A stretch of DNA of 64,000 nucleotides from Tetrahymena elliotti 4EA (lineage: Eukaryota > Ciliophora > Oligohymenophorea > Hymenostomatida > Tetrahymenidae), in contig JH720305.1 in the NCBI GenBank assembly GCA_000231825.2, forward strand, positions 1,005,557 to 1,069,556. Direction: 5' to 3'. Both the position numbers and the translations under genes were made by a program. This document shows, piece after piece, positions 13,596 through 26,868 of this stretch. Numbering within the stretch: position 1 is the stretch's first letter; every line of letters begins with the position of its first letter. The notes under the pieces are model-generated. The model saw nothing but the letters and a program-made list of their open reading frames with translations, did not search any database and was not told the DNA's origin.

Positions 13596-15256
13596 AAATT
13601 CTTGCAGTATTTTTTATTAAATTTAAATACTTAATAAGTCTTCATTCATTGTAGAAAAATAGTTGTTTTTTTATGTTCTTTAAGGAAATAATTTTTTAAA
13701 AACTAGTAGTTTTAAATTAATCTTCGTGTGAAATTTTATTAATATATTTACGAATTACTTTAAAATTAAAATTTTTAAAATAATACTAACATGAAATATT
13801 TTTTATTTAACAGTAAAAAAGCAGATAAAAATAACAATTTATTTTCAACGTTTGTGTTAAAAAACAAATTTTATTTTCAAACAAAAATATTTTTGTAAAA
13901 TTAACAACACTGAAGGATAAGCTATGGGAAAATGTTAGAATATATAAAAAAACAAGAAAAATACAGTGAAAATAAAACTAAAAATTGTTTTTATTTTTGT
14001 ATGATTATGTTTTCCTTTCTCAATAAAAATCTAGAGAAGATCTGAAGAGTTTGTTTTTTAATTTGTTGTTACTCTCTAAAAAAATTATTTTTTTAAAATA
14101 AAATGATAAATATTTGATTTGGTTATTATCTATCTATCATTCAAACATCCAAATTAAGAAAAAGAAACTAAGACCTGACATAAATTTCTTGTTTTTTCAT
14201 ATACTTTAAATTTTAGATTGGAATTATTATTGTTATTTTTAAAAGATATCCCAAAAAATTAAGAGTTCGTTTTCAAAAAAAATAAATCAATCAATCAATC
14301 CTATCTATTTTTTTTTTCTAAATTTTTCGAGAGAAATTAAAAAATTTCAAAAGTATTCAATTTGTCAAAAGAAGAAAATTCAACCATTTACAAATGAAAT
14401 TGCAATCATACCTTCTTAATTTAAAATAGAAATAAATTCAAATACTTCAATAAATAAATTAGCTTTTAAAATAAATTATTACTTTTATAATCGGATCTTT
14501 AAAAAATAAACTATCTTTAACATATTTTAATTTTCTATTCTTTTAGATGAGTAAATAAAACAAATTTTTAAATTAAAAATTGATTTTAAAACCAAAATAT
14601 TTTGTTTTTACTGAAAATTACAAAAGAATCATAAATTTTAATTTATTTTCTTTTGAAAAAATTAAAAAAATAAAATATTTTAATGAATTAAAACAGAGAA
14701 AGTTATGGATAAATTTTTGAAAAATCGATGTGTTTATCAATCAGTATTCATCAAGTTTACATTCAAGCATGGGATAAGACTTAATAATATACCAGAAAAG
14801 ATAAACAATAATCTAATATTTTCTCTTTATACTGCATACTTTGATTAAAATGACCTTTCATATAGTTGGTTAACTCTTTGTAATATTTTATTTGAATTTC
14901 ATAATAAAAATTGTTTTAAAAATTAAAGGTCAGTGTGTCAAAGTAATATTCCTGATAAAACACCTGTTATTCAAGATTATTTATTTTAATAAAACTTTTT
15001 TACAAAAATATACGGTCATTCTAAAATCAACAAATAAATTTGATTCCCTTAATTAAATATTTTTTTGTGAGAAGAGAAAATATTAGGGAGTAATTTTTTA
15101 TCTTGAACAAAAACGAATTTTGAATAGTTCATATAAAAAAACGATTAGAATAGTGAATATCACAGACTTAATTATTAAATCCAAAATACTTGGAATTTCT
15201 TTATAAAGATATTAAAAACGAAAATATTAAAGAATAAATTATTGAGATATTATTTG
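13596..15256. other. Intergenic spacer
   Basis: AT-rich spacer between two plus-strand genes. It contains one open frame of 112 codons at 14705-15043 (ciliate code) with no recognisable motif. With TGA as the only stop and such low GC, frames of this length are expected by chance, so I do not call it a gene. Confidence 0.45.
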
Positions 15257-15769
15257 ATGAAGACTGCATTGGTGGTGTTTATTATTTTGGGATTAGCCTT
15301 CTGTGATAAGACAAAGGTCAAGTAAATTTAAAGCTAATTCTAGAGTTTAAGAGTTAATAATGGTTCCGGTAACTAAAATCCTACTCCTGTTACTCCTGCT
15401 CCTTGGGATGGAACTTATAACAGCTTGAAAGTTACTAATGGTAACACAAAACCTGAATAGCCTCCTGTTACTCCTGCTCCTTGGGATGGAGTTTATAAAA
15501 GCTTGAAAGTTACTAACGACATCACAAAACCTGAAGAGCCTCCTATTCCTCCTCCAAAAGTATGTCCAACTCTATATAAGGAGTGCTATTTCTAAGGTAA
15601 TCCAATCTAACTCTGTGACAAAGTCCCTAAATTCGATATTAAAACCATTCACAGTGTCTGGATTCCTGATGGTAGCAGAGTTACTCTTTATGAAAAGAGT
15701 GATTACAGTGGTAAATCAATCACCTTCAAACAGACTATTCCCTGCATAGAATCATTAAATTTCTCTTGA
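15257..15769 (+). CDS. Secreted beta/gamma-crystallin-fold protein, possible mucocyst cargo
   Basis: Single exon of 171 codons (170 aa). The N-terminus MKTALVVFIILGLAFCDK is a signal peptide. A Gln-rich linker follows, then two 26-residue repeats beginning PVTPAPWDG and containing SLKVTN, then a Pro-rich hinge PPIPPPK. The C-terminal ~70 residues, with VTLYEKSDYSGKSITF and six Cys, match a beta/gamma-crystallin Greek-key motif. Established knowledge: Tetrahymena dense-core granules (mucocysts) contain cargo proteins with C-terminal beta/gamma-crystallin domains (the Grt/Igr group), distinct from the proteolytically processed Grl proteins. This protein fits that group in size, signal peptide and domain placement. 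I infer regulated secretion through mucocysts, but localisation is not provable from sequence. Confidence 0.8.
15386..15541 (+). repeat. Two tandem 78-bp coding repeats
   Basis: Two in-frame copies of a 78-bp (26-codon) unit start at 15386 and 15464, each encoding PVTPAPWDG followed by a Tyr and SLKVTN. A truncated third start (PIPPP) follows at 15542. The copies differ by only a few bases, which suggests a recent duplication inside the linker of the crystallin-fold protein. Confidence 0.9.
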
Positions 15770-18216
15770 GAATAAAAGCGCAAGGACTCTAATCATATTT
15801 TAATACTAAACTAGATTAAAATTTTTTATATTATAATTTATTTGTATGCCTTAAATATTATTAATATTTGCATTAATCTCTATGAAACAAAGAAGTAGAA
15901 GATAGATTATATATACAATAAGTTATTTACTTTAAAATTTGGAGCAAAAGATTTTTTTTCAATTTTAATTTTCCTTTATTTTTAGTTTATTTGACATACC
16001 AACTAGTTCTTTACTATTTTTTCTATGCATTTAATTTCTTTATATGACCAATTATACTTTTTTTATATTTTTTTTTGTTTAATGGATAGTAAAACATAAA
16101 TCAGTATTTATTTACTCTTTTATTTGAACATTGAATTTCTATTAGTGATTTGATACATTGGGAGTTTTTAATATAAAAAGGAAGGTATTCTTAATCTTTG
16201 TTGTTATTAATTGAGATGAGAAAGTATTTAATTTATTTTTTATTAAGTATGAAGCTACTTTTGTATTTTTTTCAACCAGCCCAATCAACAAAAAGCAAAG
16301 TTAAAAGATTTCACATTTATCATTAAAAAAATTGTAATTAATTTTTTTGAGACATTTTCAAATCATTAAAAAATTCATTTGAAAAAAATTTTTTTTGAAA
16401 CATCAATTAGTATTTGACTTAACATTTAAAATTGTATTTATTTCATACTATCAAATTTTATTTTATTTTTACTTAGTAAATTTCATTTTTATATCTCAAA
16501 ACATTTGTATTATCTTTATTTATTAAAGAAATTCTTTTAATAATAATATCAATTTCTAAAGCTAATAATAGGCAAAAAGTTGCTTAAAGTAAAATTTATT
16601 TGATATAAAAAATTTTATTTTCAAAGAATATAAATATTGATATGAATAAATTTTTTTGGTTTTTATTTTAAAAAAATAAGATTGCTTTTCTTGACCTATT
16701 AACAATTTTCGTTATTATTTATAATTGAAATTTATTTAAATAAAAGATATTTCCAAAAGAGTGAAAAAAATACAAATTTTAATAAATTCTCAAATTCGGG
16801 CCATATAAAAATTTGTAAATTACTTAAAATATTAAGGAATAAGATTTATTTTATGGTTTTTGTTGAAAAATATTATTAAACTATTTGTTTATAAAATATA
16901 TAAATTAATTTTTATTTTTGAAATGAAATTATTTAAAAATAACTTTTAAATTAAAAGATTGAAAAAGCTTAAAGATCAACTTTAAATTTCATTAAATTTG
17001 AATGAATTAAATATTATTTTGATTTTAATTGAGTTATTTTTTATTATTTTTAATTCAAAAATATCCCTCAAAAAATTTAATTAAGAGCTAAATAAGAAAA
17101 ATATTTTAATATTAGAAATAAATACTTTTTTAAAATTGACTAAATTATTATTGGAAAAAATTTAAATAAAATAAATTATTTTACTCTTGGAATTTAAAAA
17201 TTATTTATTTCATCTGGATGATAGATATATTGTAATAATCCTTTTGTCTTTCTTTTATATTTAATATTTAGTTTAATAGTTAATAGATAATTGAATCAAA
17301 CATTTTTTAATATTTATAAAATTTCTGAGTTATTTTATTGATAAAAAGATAGATTTGAGAATAAACACTAACTTTTTTTAAAAATTCAAATAATAGTTAC
17401 AAAGTTTTAAATGTGTTGCATAGTATGCTTCAAAGTAAACCAAAGTAATTATTTTTATATTTTATATAAATAGAAAAATATAACTAAATAAGGAAAAATA
17501 AAGTTAAGCTGATTTTTTAAATTTCTATTTTGCCACTCATTTTGATGCGTAGTATTTATCAAATATGACAAATATTTAATCTTGAATTGCTTATTACAAG
17601 CTTTTATGATGATTTATTTAAGTTAAGTAGCTTGCTTTCTTACTTTTGTGTATTCAAAACTTCAAAGACTTTTATTAAATTAATTTTTTGTTTGTTTGTT
17701 TTTGCTTCATGGATGTAAATTAAAATGAGAAAACTAATATTTCAAATTTTGAGAGTGAATTAACTAGTTTGTACTTTACTCATTTTATATTAATGTAGAT
17801 TATTTTTTGATAAAGTTTTTAAGTAAGAGTGGTTATATAAACTATACCGATTTGAATTTTAAATGATTGCATCAATAAAATAAAATTTAATACATAATAT
17901 ACAAAAGAAAAGTGGGTACTTTTACAAATTTAATTTTGATAGAACATATTTTAAAGTAGGTAGACTGATTAAAATAATTAAAATAGTTGAAATAAATTTA
18001 ATGTACTTAAATTATGTTTGTTTGTTAGATTGATAGTTATTTGGTTAGTCTATTATAAGACTTATTGCAGGTAATATTTTCTTATTATCTAATTTGCTTA
18101 TCTGATCAGGAAAAGAGACAAAAAGTGAGAAAGAGATAATTTTATATCTTCTTTTAATTTTACTCTTTAATAAGTTTTATCTATTTTCAGATTATTTTTG
18201 TAGATATTTCTTTTAT
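15770..18216. other. Large convergent intergenic spacer
   Basis: About 2.4 kb of very AT-rich DNA between convergent genes. No conserved frame, RNA gene or clear repeat is seen. A 43-codon frame near 16216 begins like a signal peptide but has no other support. Confidence 0.45.
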
Positions 18217-19575
18217 TCATTCATCATTTACTAATTAAGAAGAATTGGTGAAATTCTTATTTTAAGGTGATTTGAATTTAGTGCTTTGTGTGTAGTAATT
18301 TAGATCATGGAAATCATGGGTTTCAAGTAAGTTGAATACTTCTTCAAAGTAACTCATATCTTTTCCCCACATAAAAGAGGTATGTCCAGAGTGGATTTCT
18401 TAGAAATAAAGTTCAGAGGCATTAGATAGCTCTCTTTTTAATCTTAAGACATCTTCTTTTACTGCTAATCTATCCTCAGTACCAAGGAACAGTGCAACAG
18501 GGATATCTATTTTACTAAGATCATAGAAGGGAGCATTTTTTTAACCATAGTATTTCATGTTTTTTTCAGGTCCATAATCAAATCTTTTGAATTCATAAGT
18601 AGAAATAAGTTGATGAAAATGCATCAAATTTTTAAGAGAAGTTCCTGAAGGAATATGAGCAGAGATGACATCATAACGATCATTTTAATCAAGCATGGGA
18701 TCAATTGATCCAACTAAGCCATATGCATATGAACAAGCTAGAGGGAAGACATTGCAAAAACGAGAAACTACTTCAGTGGTGAACCAAGTAGAAGGTATAA
18801 ATTCATAAAAATCAATTTTATAAAGAAGTTAAGTTAAATCAACAAATTAACGAGCAAAATTATAAAGTTGAAGAGGGATTGAAGTAACATATTATATGTA
18901 AGCGATAGGTCCTAAAGCTATAAATTAATTAATATGAGCTTTGACAACAGGATGCTCTTCAGTGAGAGCAACAAACATGGCCATAGACCCTTAAGAATGG
19001 CCAATAAAATTAATTTTACGATTAGTAAAGCTATGGATATATTCAAAAATTGATGGAATATCAATAACACCCATTTCATGGAAAGAAAAGTTCCAGAAAC
19101 GACGTCTTTCTTCCTTGCTTGGTGATTCAGGATCAAGGATAACATGACGACGTGAATGTTTGTTTCCTCTGAAATTACCAAGCCATACATCATATCCACG
19201 ATTAGCAAGCATGAATGCTGGTGCTTTATTTTCTTAATTTACAATAAATGAATCACTGGAATCCAATAAACCATGTTAAAGATAAACAACAGGAAGACCT
19301 TGCTTGAATTCCTTTTAATATTTAGCTTGGATTCTAAAAACAGTCAATATGTAACCATCTGGAGTAGCAACTTCATGGCGCTATATAGGGTATTTATAAT
19401 AGCGGACATACTCCTCGAATTCCATATGTGTCTCTGCATGAAGTGTACCAAAGAAATCCTTAGGTAAATAGAGATAAGAAAGCATTAATCCAAAAAGGAG
19501 AGCTGCAAATCTCTTCTTTATTAAGAAGCTCCTTCTCAATGTTTGCTTTTATTAGTAATTCTTGATTATTTGCAT
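18217..19575 (-). CDS. Acid-lipase-family alpha/beta hydrolase (triacylglycerol/cholesteryl ester lipase type)
   Basis: Single exon of 453 codons (452 aa) on the minus strand. The N-terminus has a basic stretch and then a hydrophobic segment, RFAALLFGLMLSYLYL, that would act as a signal anchor or signal peptide. The acid-lipase N-terminal pattern follows (EVATPDGYILTVFRI), then the oxyanion-loop segment YLQHGLLDSSDSF and GYDVWLGNFRGN. The nucleophile serine is in the elbow GHSQGS. The later acid and base are readable in LFLGTEDRLA and HSGHTSFMWG. These motifs are those of lysosomal acid and gastric lipases, which hydrolyse esters in acidic compartments or after secretion. The family assignment is firm, but substrate and exact location are not. 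Confidence 0.93.
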
Positions 19576-22500
19576 TTTATATTCGAATATGGTTCAGTAA
19601 GAACAAAAATCTATCAATAAGCAGTACTAATTTATAAAGATAATTAGAGTGATGGTATCAAAAATATTCTATAATAGAGTATAATTAGGATGGGTATCTG
19701 TAGTAGTAGTATTATATTCAAAGAGGGTTGAGTGAGTAAGCAAGTTAATGAGTGAATACTAGTGTTAGATGGAATATTTTGAAAGTAAAAATAAGAAGAA
19801 GTATTTTGAGAATATTCAGCTAAACACTATTTTCAATTTAATAATATTCTTTTTTGTTTTTAATTATTATTAATTTTTTATTTGAGGCAATATGAATCAA
19901 TTATTTCTTCTTATAAATCAATGAATCAATTTATTTATTTGTTTGATTGCTTGCTTGCTTGATTGATTGCTTGTTAATTATTAATCAAATAATTAATTTA
20001 TCTTTTTTATTTGGTTTATTAAAGGGATATTTATTCTAAACGAAAAAATTAAGATATTCTTTTTCTGTAATAGAATGATTTACTTATTATTTTTGTTTAT
20101 TTTAAAAAAGTTAAATTCAATTTTTTCTTTTAGAAATTTATCAGCAAGGCAGGGAATCTAAACAGAAAAATATTATTTATTTATTTAGTTAGTTAGGTAT
20201 GTCTATCTAATAGATTGATTGACTGATTCCTCTTAATTTACTCTTAATCTGAATTTGGCTTATTTGATTTATTTTTTTTAATTAATTATGAAATTTTTAA
20301 CAGAGCTATGAGCTATTCATTAATTTTTTCCATCTTTCTATTTCAGCTTTTCATATTCCCCACACACGTCAATAATAATATTCTTAATTTCATTGAAAAA
20401 ATATAATAACTAAATTCCTCGCCCACTCTATCTTCACTTTTTAATTTTATTTAAAACTGTATTTATTTCATTTTCAATCAAAACATTTTTTCAGAGTTTG
20501 TTTCAATTTATTCTATCCATTTTACAAATAATTGAATTTTAATATTACCATGAATTCGCCATGATTTTCCTTATATCCTAACCGTCTATACTAAATATTA
20601 GAAAATAACCAACTCAAACAACTAAAAAGGCTAAGCAAAAATCAATAACAATAGAATTTTCTACTTTATGAACAATCAAATCTATTTTATTTATTATTCA
20701 TCCAAGTTACTTAATGAACTGGATTTTTGTAATTTAATTCATCTAACCAGAATCTATTTTTCAAAAAAAAACTAGTAGTACATAAATTTCATGGAACATT
20801 TTTTTTAAAATTTAAATTTGGATGAATACCTATGTTGCTTGTAAGCATTTAATATAAGCTCATTTGGATACATAAGTCTTATTACATTAATAAAATTTGG
20901 TCTCTATTTGATATCATCAGTATTAGTTAATAATTTCAAAAATTATTTGAAAATAATGTATTACGTAATAATAAAGCTGACATATTAATTAATATTATAC
21001 TTTTAAATGATTACCAGAAGGTTTTTTTAACTTCAACCTTATTTTTAGTATGTAGTAAAAAGATCAAGAATTTACATTTTTCAGAGTTAAACTTAAAAAT
21101 TAAAATCAAAAAAGCTTTTTGTATGAAATACTACTTTAAATAAACAAAAAAACTAATATCTATCATTAGAAATAATTTACACAATTAAACATAGTAAAGA
21201 CTCTAACCGATACATTGATTACTAATGTATAAACAATCAAATAGACAAAATAAAACCCTAAATTAACATAATAGCAATTTTAGAGTTGAGTAAAATCAAT
21301 TTCCAATTCAAATTATGGCCAATTTAAAAGCATAGAAGCTAAAATGAAAATACCTTTTTAGTTTTGACTTAGTATTAAAATATATAATTTACTAATGAAG
21401 TTCAACAATATAAAAATTTCTGCTGAAATTCCTCCTTGTTCTAAATATTTTAATGTACCTCTTAGTAACTTAATTACATTATTATTTTTTAAAGAATTAT
21501 CAGGAAGTTTCAAGATAGAAATATAGTTAGCTCTTATTATTAGTAACACTACATTTTTTATGAAAGCAAATTCAAAAATAAAAAATCAATTAACACTGCT
21601 AAATCTTCAACTTAATTTTAGATTAAAACTAATTTCACTTTTGTTAATTTTGATTTATTAACTGTAATCTAAATCAATTTCACAAAATAATCAATCAAAA
21701 CATCTTAAAAGTTAGAATATCATTTTTACTGCCTAACATCAAAAAATTACAATTTAAAATAATAAAAACTTCGAAGGGGATAGTCTTTGTGTTTGAGAAT
21801 ATATTCAAGAGGAATTTTAGAAAAAATTTAGATTTTTAGAATAAAAATTGTTCAATTTATCAATTGATAGAAATTGATAAATTAAAACTTGCTTTTCAAC
21901 ATCAATAATTTTTAAATTATTAAAAGAATTATTCATAATTTAGTTGATAGACAGCTTCAAAACATTAATAACTAAAATATTTATAATCTAAATTTGAAAA
22001 TAGCATATTATGATCAAGCATTATTCAGTTATTAAATATTTAGATATGAAATTCTTATCTTAAATAAAATATTAACATATTTGTTATTAAATAAAAATTT
22101 TATTCTAATTTATAAAATTAAAATAAATTGATTGCTTATTATCTAATTTAATATATTATTTCTTTAAAGAAAGTAATATTTTTTTGAGTAAGATAAGCCT
22201 TATGTTTCAAAGGATTTTAATGGAAATTAAAATTTTTGATATATTTATTACATTAGAAAGAGATTAATATTTTAAAATCTGAAGAAAAAGATTTGTTTTC
22301 TTTATTTTTATAAGAATTAATATAAAAAGAATGTGATATATTTTTAAACAAAATATGCTTTAAGTTTAACAAAACATTTTGATAAATATTTAATAAGCAT
22401 GCATCCACTAAAAATTAATTTAATTTTAATTAAAAATGCTAATTATATCATTATTTAAATAAAAGGAATAATCTTCATTTATTTTATCTTTAATATTTAT

Positions 22501-23045
22501 TAGATAATAACAAATTCATTAAGTATTAATTAACTAATTTTTAATATTTGAATAGGTCTCAATATACTTTAAATAATCTATGTTTTATTAACTAATATAA
22601 ATATAAGTTTAAGTTTAAACTGTAAACCTTTGCTGTGTAATTAGTTATTAAAGTAAAAATTAGGAATTTAATGGTAAAGTATGAGAAAATCTTCTCCATT
22701 AATTAATAAGAAAACATTAGATTTTTTGTTAAAGGTAGAAAAAGAAGAGTTTATCATAAAAGTATATTTATTCTATAATGTAATTTTTTGATAAGTAATA
22801 TTAACTCTAGTATATCTTAAATTTATTTTATACTAATAAAAATGTATTTGTAATACGATCATTTTGAATTCAAACATCAATCAACATTTTCTCTACTATA
22901 GAAAAAACATAAACTTAATTCATTTTATTGATAGATAGATATTTTTGAAATATTTACATATCAAGTTTAAAGAATTTTTGTTAGTGTTTATCAAACTCAA
23001 TAGATATTATAATCTTATATAATAGAAGAAGAAGATCATCAATTA
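19576..23045. other. Large divergent intergenic region
   Basis: About 3.5 kb between divergent genes, the largest gap in the window. It contains a (TTGC/TTGA) microsatellite-like tract at about 19940-19973 and long A/T tracts. A minus-strand frame at 21358-21549 has no recognisable domain. I see no rRNA, tRNA or conserved gene. Confidence 0.4.
19940..19973. repeat. TTGC/TTGA tetranucleotide tract
   Basis: Degenerate tandem tetranucleotide run (TTGA and TTGC units) in the promoter side of the lipase gene. It is probably a simple-sequence tract. Confidence 0.7.
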
Positions 23046-24423
23046 ATGCATATCCCTGATTAGTAAAGGAAGCAAATTAAATAGTTCTGCTCTATTTTTG
23101 CAGTAGTTGTATTTATAATTATTTTGTTTATATCTTGGGATACTGTTGAAGTTGTCCATTATGGATTACTCTGTAATTCAATTAGTAAAGCGTGCTCTTA
23201 AAAAAGTGTTTATAGTGCAGGGAGACATTGGGTTTGGCCTACATATTACTTTATTTATTTTCCTTCAAATTTACTCACTATAGAATTTTCTGATTCTCTC
23301 AATGCAAATCCTCCCCTGAAAACCAGAACTGCAGAAGGTTTGAGTTTAGAGCTATTTTTATCCTTTGAATATTAATTGATCAAGTAAGGAAATTTATCTT
23401 TAAGAATCATCATTATTAGGATTTTTCATAACAAAAGTTTTACATGAAGTAGAAATAAACATTTTTAAAATATAAATTTATAAAAGGGAAGACGTACCAC
23501 AATTGTATAGCATGAGTAATTTAGAATATGAAAGAACATTTATCCGTATCGCAAGAGATACTATTGTTTAAATCGCAAGTACTTTTGAAGCTAACGAATA
23601 TTGGACTAAAAGACCTAATGTTACTTAAGCTATGAAAGATGAATTAACAATAGAATTAAAAAAAGCTCATGCAAAATGTGTATTCTTTTAGCTACTTAGA
23701 ATTGATTTACCAGATTCATACGAAATGTCAATTGTAAACACATAGGTAAGCAAATTAAATTTATTCATGATAAAATATGATGTTATCTTTGCTAAAAATT
23801 AAAATACATAATTTAACTACTCAAAAATAGAATATTAAAATCGCCAAATTAAAAAATATTAGATTGAAATGTAAAACAAAAGAACTAAGTAGTTTGAACA
23901 AGAAGCCACAAGAATTTTGAAAGAAATTGAGGTTTTAAGATCAGAAACAGAAAAAGAAATCAAAACAATCAATGCTGAAGCCCAATCTGAATCATATTCA
24001 ATCCTTAAAAACTCTGAAGTATTTATATTTATTTTAGTATTCTATTACATAGTTTTCATTTATTAAAAAAGGCAAAGGCAAATTAGTATGTATTGGAAGC
24101 TGAAATAGATTCATTTTCAGAAGCAGCAAATGTAAATATTTAATTGATAAAATTTCATTCAACTTACTTGAAAATATACAATGAAAAAAATTTCTTTTCA
24201 TAAAAAAAAAAAATTGCTAAGTTTTTCTTAAATTGTTTTATTTTTTAAAATTAAAAAATTACTAAAATATAAAATTAATTATTTTTAACAGTAAAATAAC
24301 TTAAGTTTGGATGATGATGAACTAAATAATTATATTTACTATACATCTCTTATCAAGAAGAAAAATGCAAAGATTCTCGTAGGTATGGATAGCATTCAGG
24401 CAAGAATTGATAGTGATGATTGA
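23046..24423 (+). CDS. SPFH/band 7 domain membrane protein
   Basis: Five exons, 23046..23383, 23487..23745, 23863..24018, 24072..24131 and 24292..24423, give 315 codons (314 aa), all in phase. A short basic N-terminus precedes one membrane segment, FCSIFAVVVFIIILFISWDT. An SPFH domain follows: GRHWVWPTYYFIYFPSN, then RTAEGLSLELFLSFEYQL and YERTFIRIARDTIVQIAS, which are characteristic of stomatin/prohibitin proteins. A charged coiled coil (TKQFEQEATRILKEIEVLRS) and an Ala/Glu-rich segment complete the domain. SPFH proteins oligomerise on membranes and organise microdomains or scaffold proteases and channels. The subfamily is unclear; it looks like a protist-specific branch and not a true prohibitin or stomatin. 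Confidence 0.85.
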
Positions 24424-25051
24424 AAATAAAACTGAAATTTCAAAAGAAAAAAATTCAAATAGAAATAAATAAAATAAAAACACTAATAAATTCAACAGAT
24501 TATTTATGTTTTGTTGATAGAAAGAATTTAAATGTAAAAATATATCTTTGTTTTTGTTTGCTTGTTTTTATAGTTGAAAATGAATGAATAAATTAACAAA
24601 TTTAATCTAAATGTTAATAATCACATAAAATTATTAAAATTAGATTTTGGAAAATCTTTGGCAATAAATGAATCTATGAAAAAATTAATATCTTTCTATA
24701 TAAACTTATTATTAAAAGAGGCCTTTAAATAAACTTTTAAAGTATTTGAGTTAAATTACATGATCATTACACATTAATTGTTTATACACAAAGAAGAAGA
24801 ATATAAATTATTTACAATTATTTTATTGCTCTCTCATATATATTTTCTTCTATTTCATGCTAAATCATTAACATATCTCTTTTTTATTTTATATTTTTAA
24901 TTCTTTGTTTTCTTATTTGATTTATTTATTTAATGTTTTTGTGCTTTTCCTTTTGATGTTTGTGCAGATTTCACTAATGAAACTTAGTTAATTATTTCAA
25001 TAAAAGTGTTCTATTATTGAATAAAATTATTCAGTTAAAACATAAAATCAA
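24424..25051. other. Convergent intergenic spacer
   Basis: 3' flanks of the SPFH gene and of the small basic protein gene. AT-rich, with no further feature seen. Confidence 0.45.
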
Positions 25052-25486
25052 TCAACATCTGATAGATTAGTGTCCACCATTTTTTCTTTTGCTTCTTTTC
25101 TTCTTGGCTTGTTTGGAGCGCTTATTTTACATTTCAAAAGTAATATCTTCGGATAAAGCAGTAGGGAAAGAGTTGAAGCTAAAAGTAGGGTTGAGTGTAA
25201 TTGTTTAAAGATAAAACTAATCAGCCTGAACATTATCAGGCTTGGTGCTTTCTTAATTACCTTATTTTTCAAATTTATTAACTATATTGTATTGCTTGCA
25301 GTAGTTTGCATATTCATTTTGAAGTAATTCAAAATTGAAATTATATTTAACAGGATTCCAATCAAACTTAGGAATAGTTGCTGCAGATTAAGAATGACTA
25401 TTTTATAAAGGGTTAGAAGTCTTGGATTTTTGTTAAGCGACATTATTGTTGCTAACAACAAGTCTAGGCAAAATCATCATACGCAT
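25052..25486 (-). CDS. Small protein with basic C-terminal tail, possibly mitochondrial
   Basis: Single open frame of 145 codons (144 aa) on the minus strand, ending at TGA. The N-terminus MRMMILPRLVVSNNN carries arginines, hydrophobic residues and no acidic residue, as in a mitochondrial targeting peptide. The middle contains aromatic-rich FDWNPVKYNFNFELLQ. The C-terminus is a cluster of Lys and Arg (KRSKQAKKKRSKRKNGG). The length, targeting-like start and basic tail would fit a mitochondrial ribosomal protein, for instance one like mS38, but I cannot match a family motif. The role is unassigned. Amino-acid usage is normal for a real gene, with conserved-looking Trp, Pro and aromatic residues. 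Confidence 0.6.
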
Positions 25487-26868
25487 TGCCTTCTACTATT
25501 CAATAATATTTATAGTTTATCTGAGCATTATTTTTTCTTTCTTTTTCTTTAGTTTAACTTTATCAAATATGCCTACTTTAAAATTTTTTTTAATTTTAAT
25601 AAATATCTTAATCTTCTTTCTTTAAATCCAAATTTCTTATTTCATTCTTTTATTACTCATTTATAAATTATTATTTATGCATTAAATTTATTCATTTCTA
25701 TTTCATTTTTTCAAATTTATCCTCTGGATTTTATAAAAGACCTGTAACTTATTTTACAATCTTTTTGACAAAAAAATTATAAATTTGTTTTTAGTCAATT
25801 ATTTCTCATAATTTAACCCAGTTACATAATCAAAAGTGATCTTCCAAAATAAAAAAGAAGTTAAAATTTCCTATTTTCTATAAACTTTAAAATTAAAAAT
25901 AGTTACCTTTCAAGAAGAAAATTCTCTTTGAAACATAGTTTTAGTTTATTTAATGACTTTATCATACTAATTCTTTTGAATTTATAATTTTGATTTATAT
26001 TTGTTGTTCCTAAATGAATCTTTTCTAAATCTAAAATAAAAAATATTAAAATAGTGATAGCTGTGAATAATTTAAATTTATTTAATTTAAACTTAAGAAT
26101 TAAAAATCTTTAAAATTTTCAATTTTATTCTTAATTATTCACGAAATTTAATTTAAAATTAAAAAAATAAGAATCATAAAAAGGCATAAAATTAAGATGA
26201 ATGTTCAGTCATTTTAAAGAATTTAAAAAAATGCTTATAAAAATTTTTTAATAGAGAAAAATAATATTAGATTAGATATTTTACTTAGTTTTCTAAAATA
26301 ATTCTAAAAAGCATGAATAAAAAAAAATAAAGTACAATAAGTAAATTTAATATTTAAGGTTAATTCTTTTAAGAGAGAGAGGTCTTATTTCTACATGAAA
26401 AATAAAAATAATCTATCTATCAATATATTAATTATTAATTCAAAAATTTATTAAAATTTTAATTTTATTAAGTTTAATGCTTTTTTCTTCAAAATAAAAA
26501 GTTCTTTCTCCTAAATTCGGACATGTTTTAATTAAATGTATTTGAAATTGAAACACTTTTAAAGGTTTACTAACCTTATTTTTAAGATAAATAATTTTTG
26601 TAATATTTTATGTAAAATAATTTATTAGATGTATTTTTATTCATTTTATTTCTTCCCAAAATATCTTTAATTTTTTTGTTTGTTTGCTTGCTAGTTTTGT
26701 GATTATATTCTATTTATTTGTCTATTGATAGCTTTTATTAAAAATTATTGAAATATATTTATTAGTTTATTTATTGATAAAGTAGCTTGGAATATCTTAC
26801 AGATTTACACTGCTTTAAATAAAAAGATTTAATTAACATAAATTTAGCAAAAAAATTATTTTTTCACT
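25487..26868. other. Divergent intergenic spacer
   Basis: About 1.4 kb of AT-rich sequence holding the promoters of the small basic protein (minus) and the AT-hook/WD40 gene (plus). No conserved frame is visible. Confidence 0.45.

Noticed and set aside
14705..15043. 112-codon frame with the ciliate code
   Set aside because: No motif or compositional bias. With TGA as the only stop in such AT-rich DNA, frames of this length are expected by chance.
16216..16350. 43-codon frame beginning like a signal peptide
   Set aside because: Too short, no domain and no splice continuation found.
21358..21549. Minus-strand 63-codon frame in the large spacer
   Set aside because: No recognisable domain and no flanking exons. 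It could be a decayed fragment, but nothing supports it.
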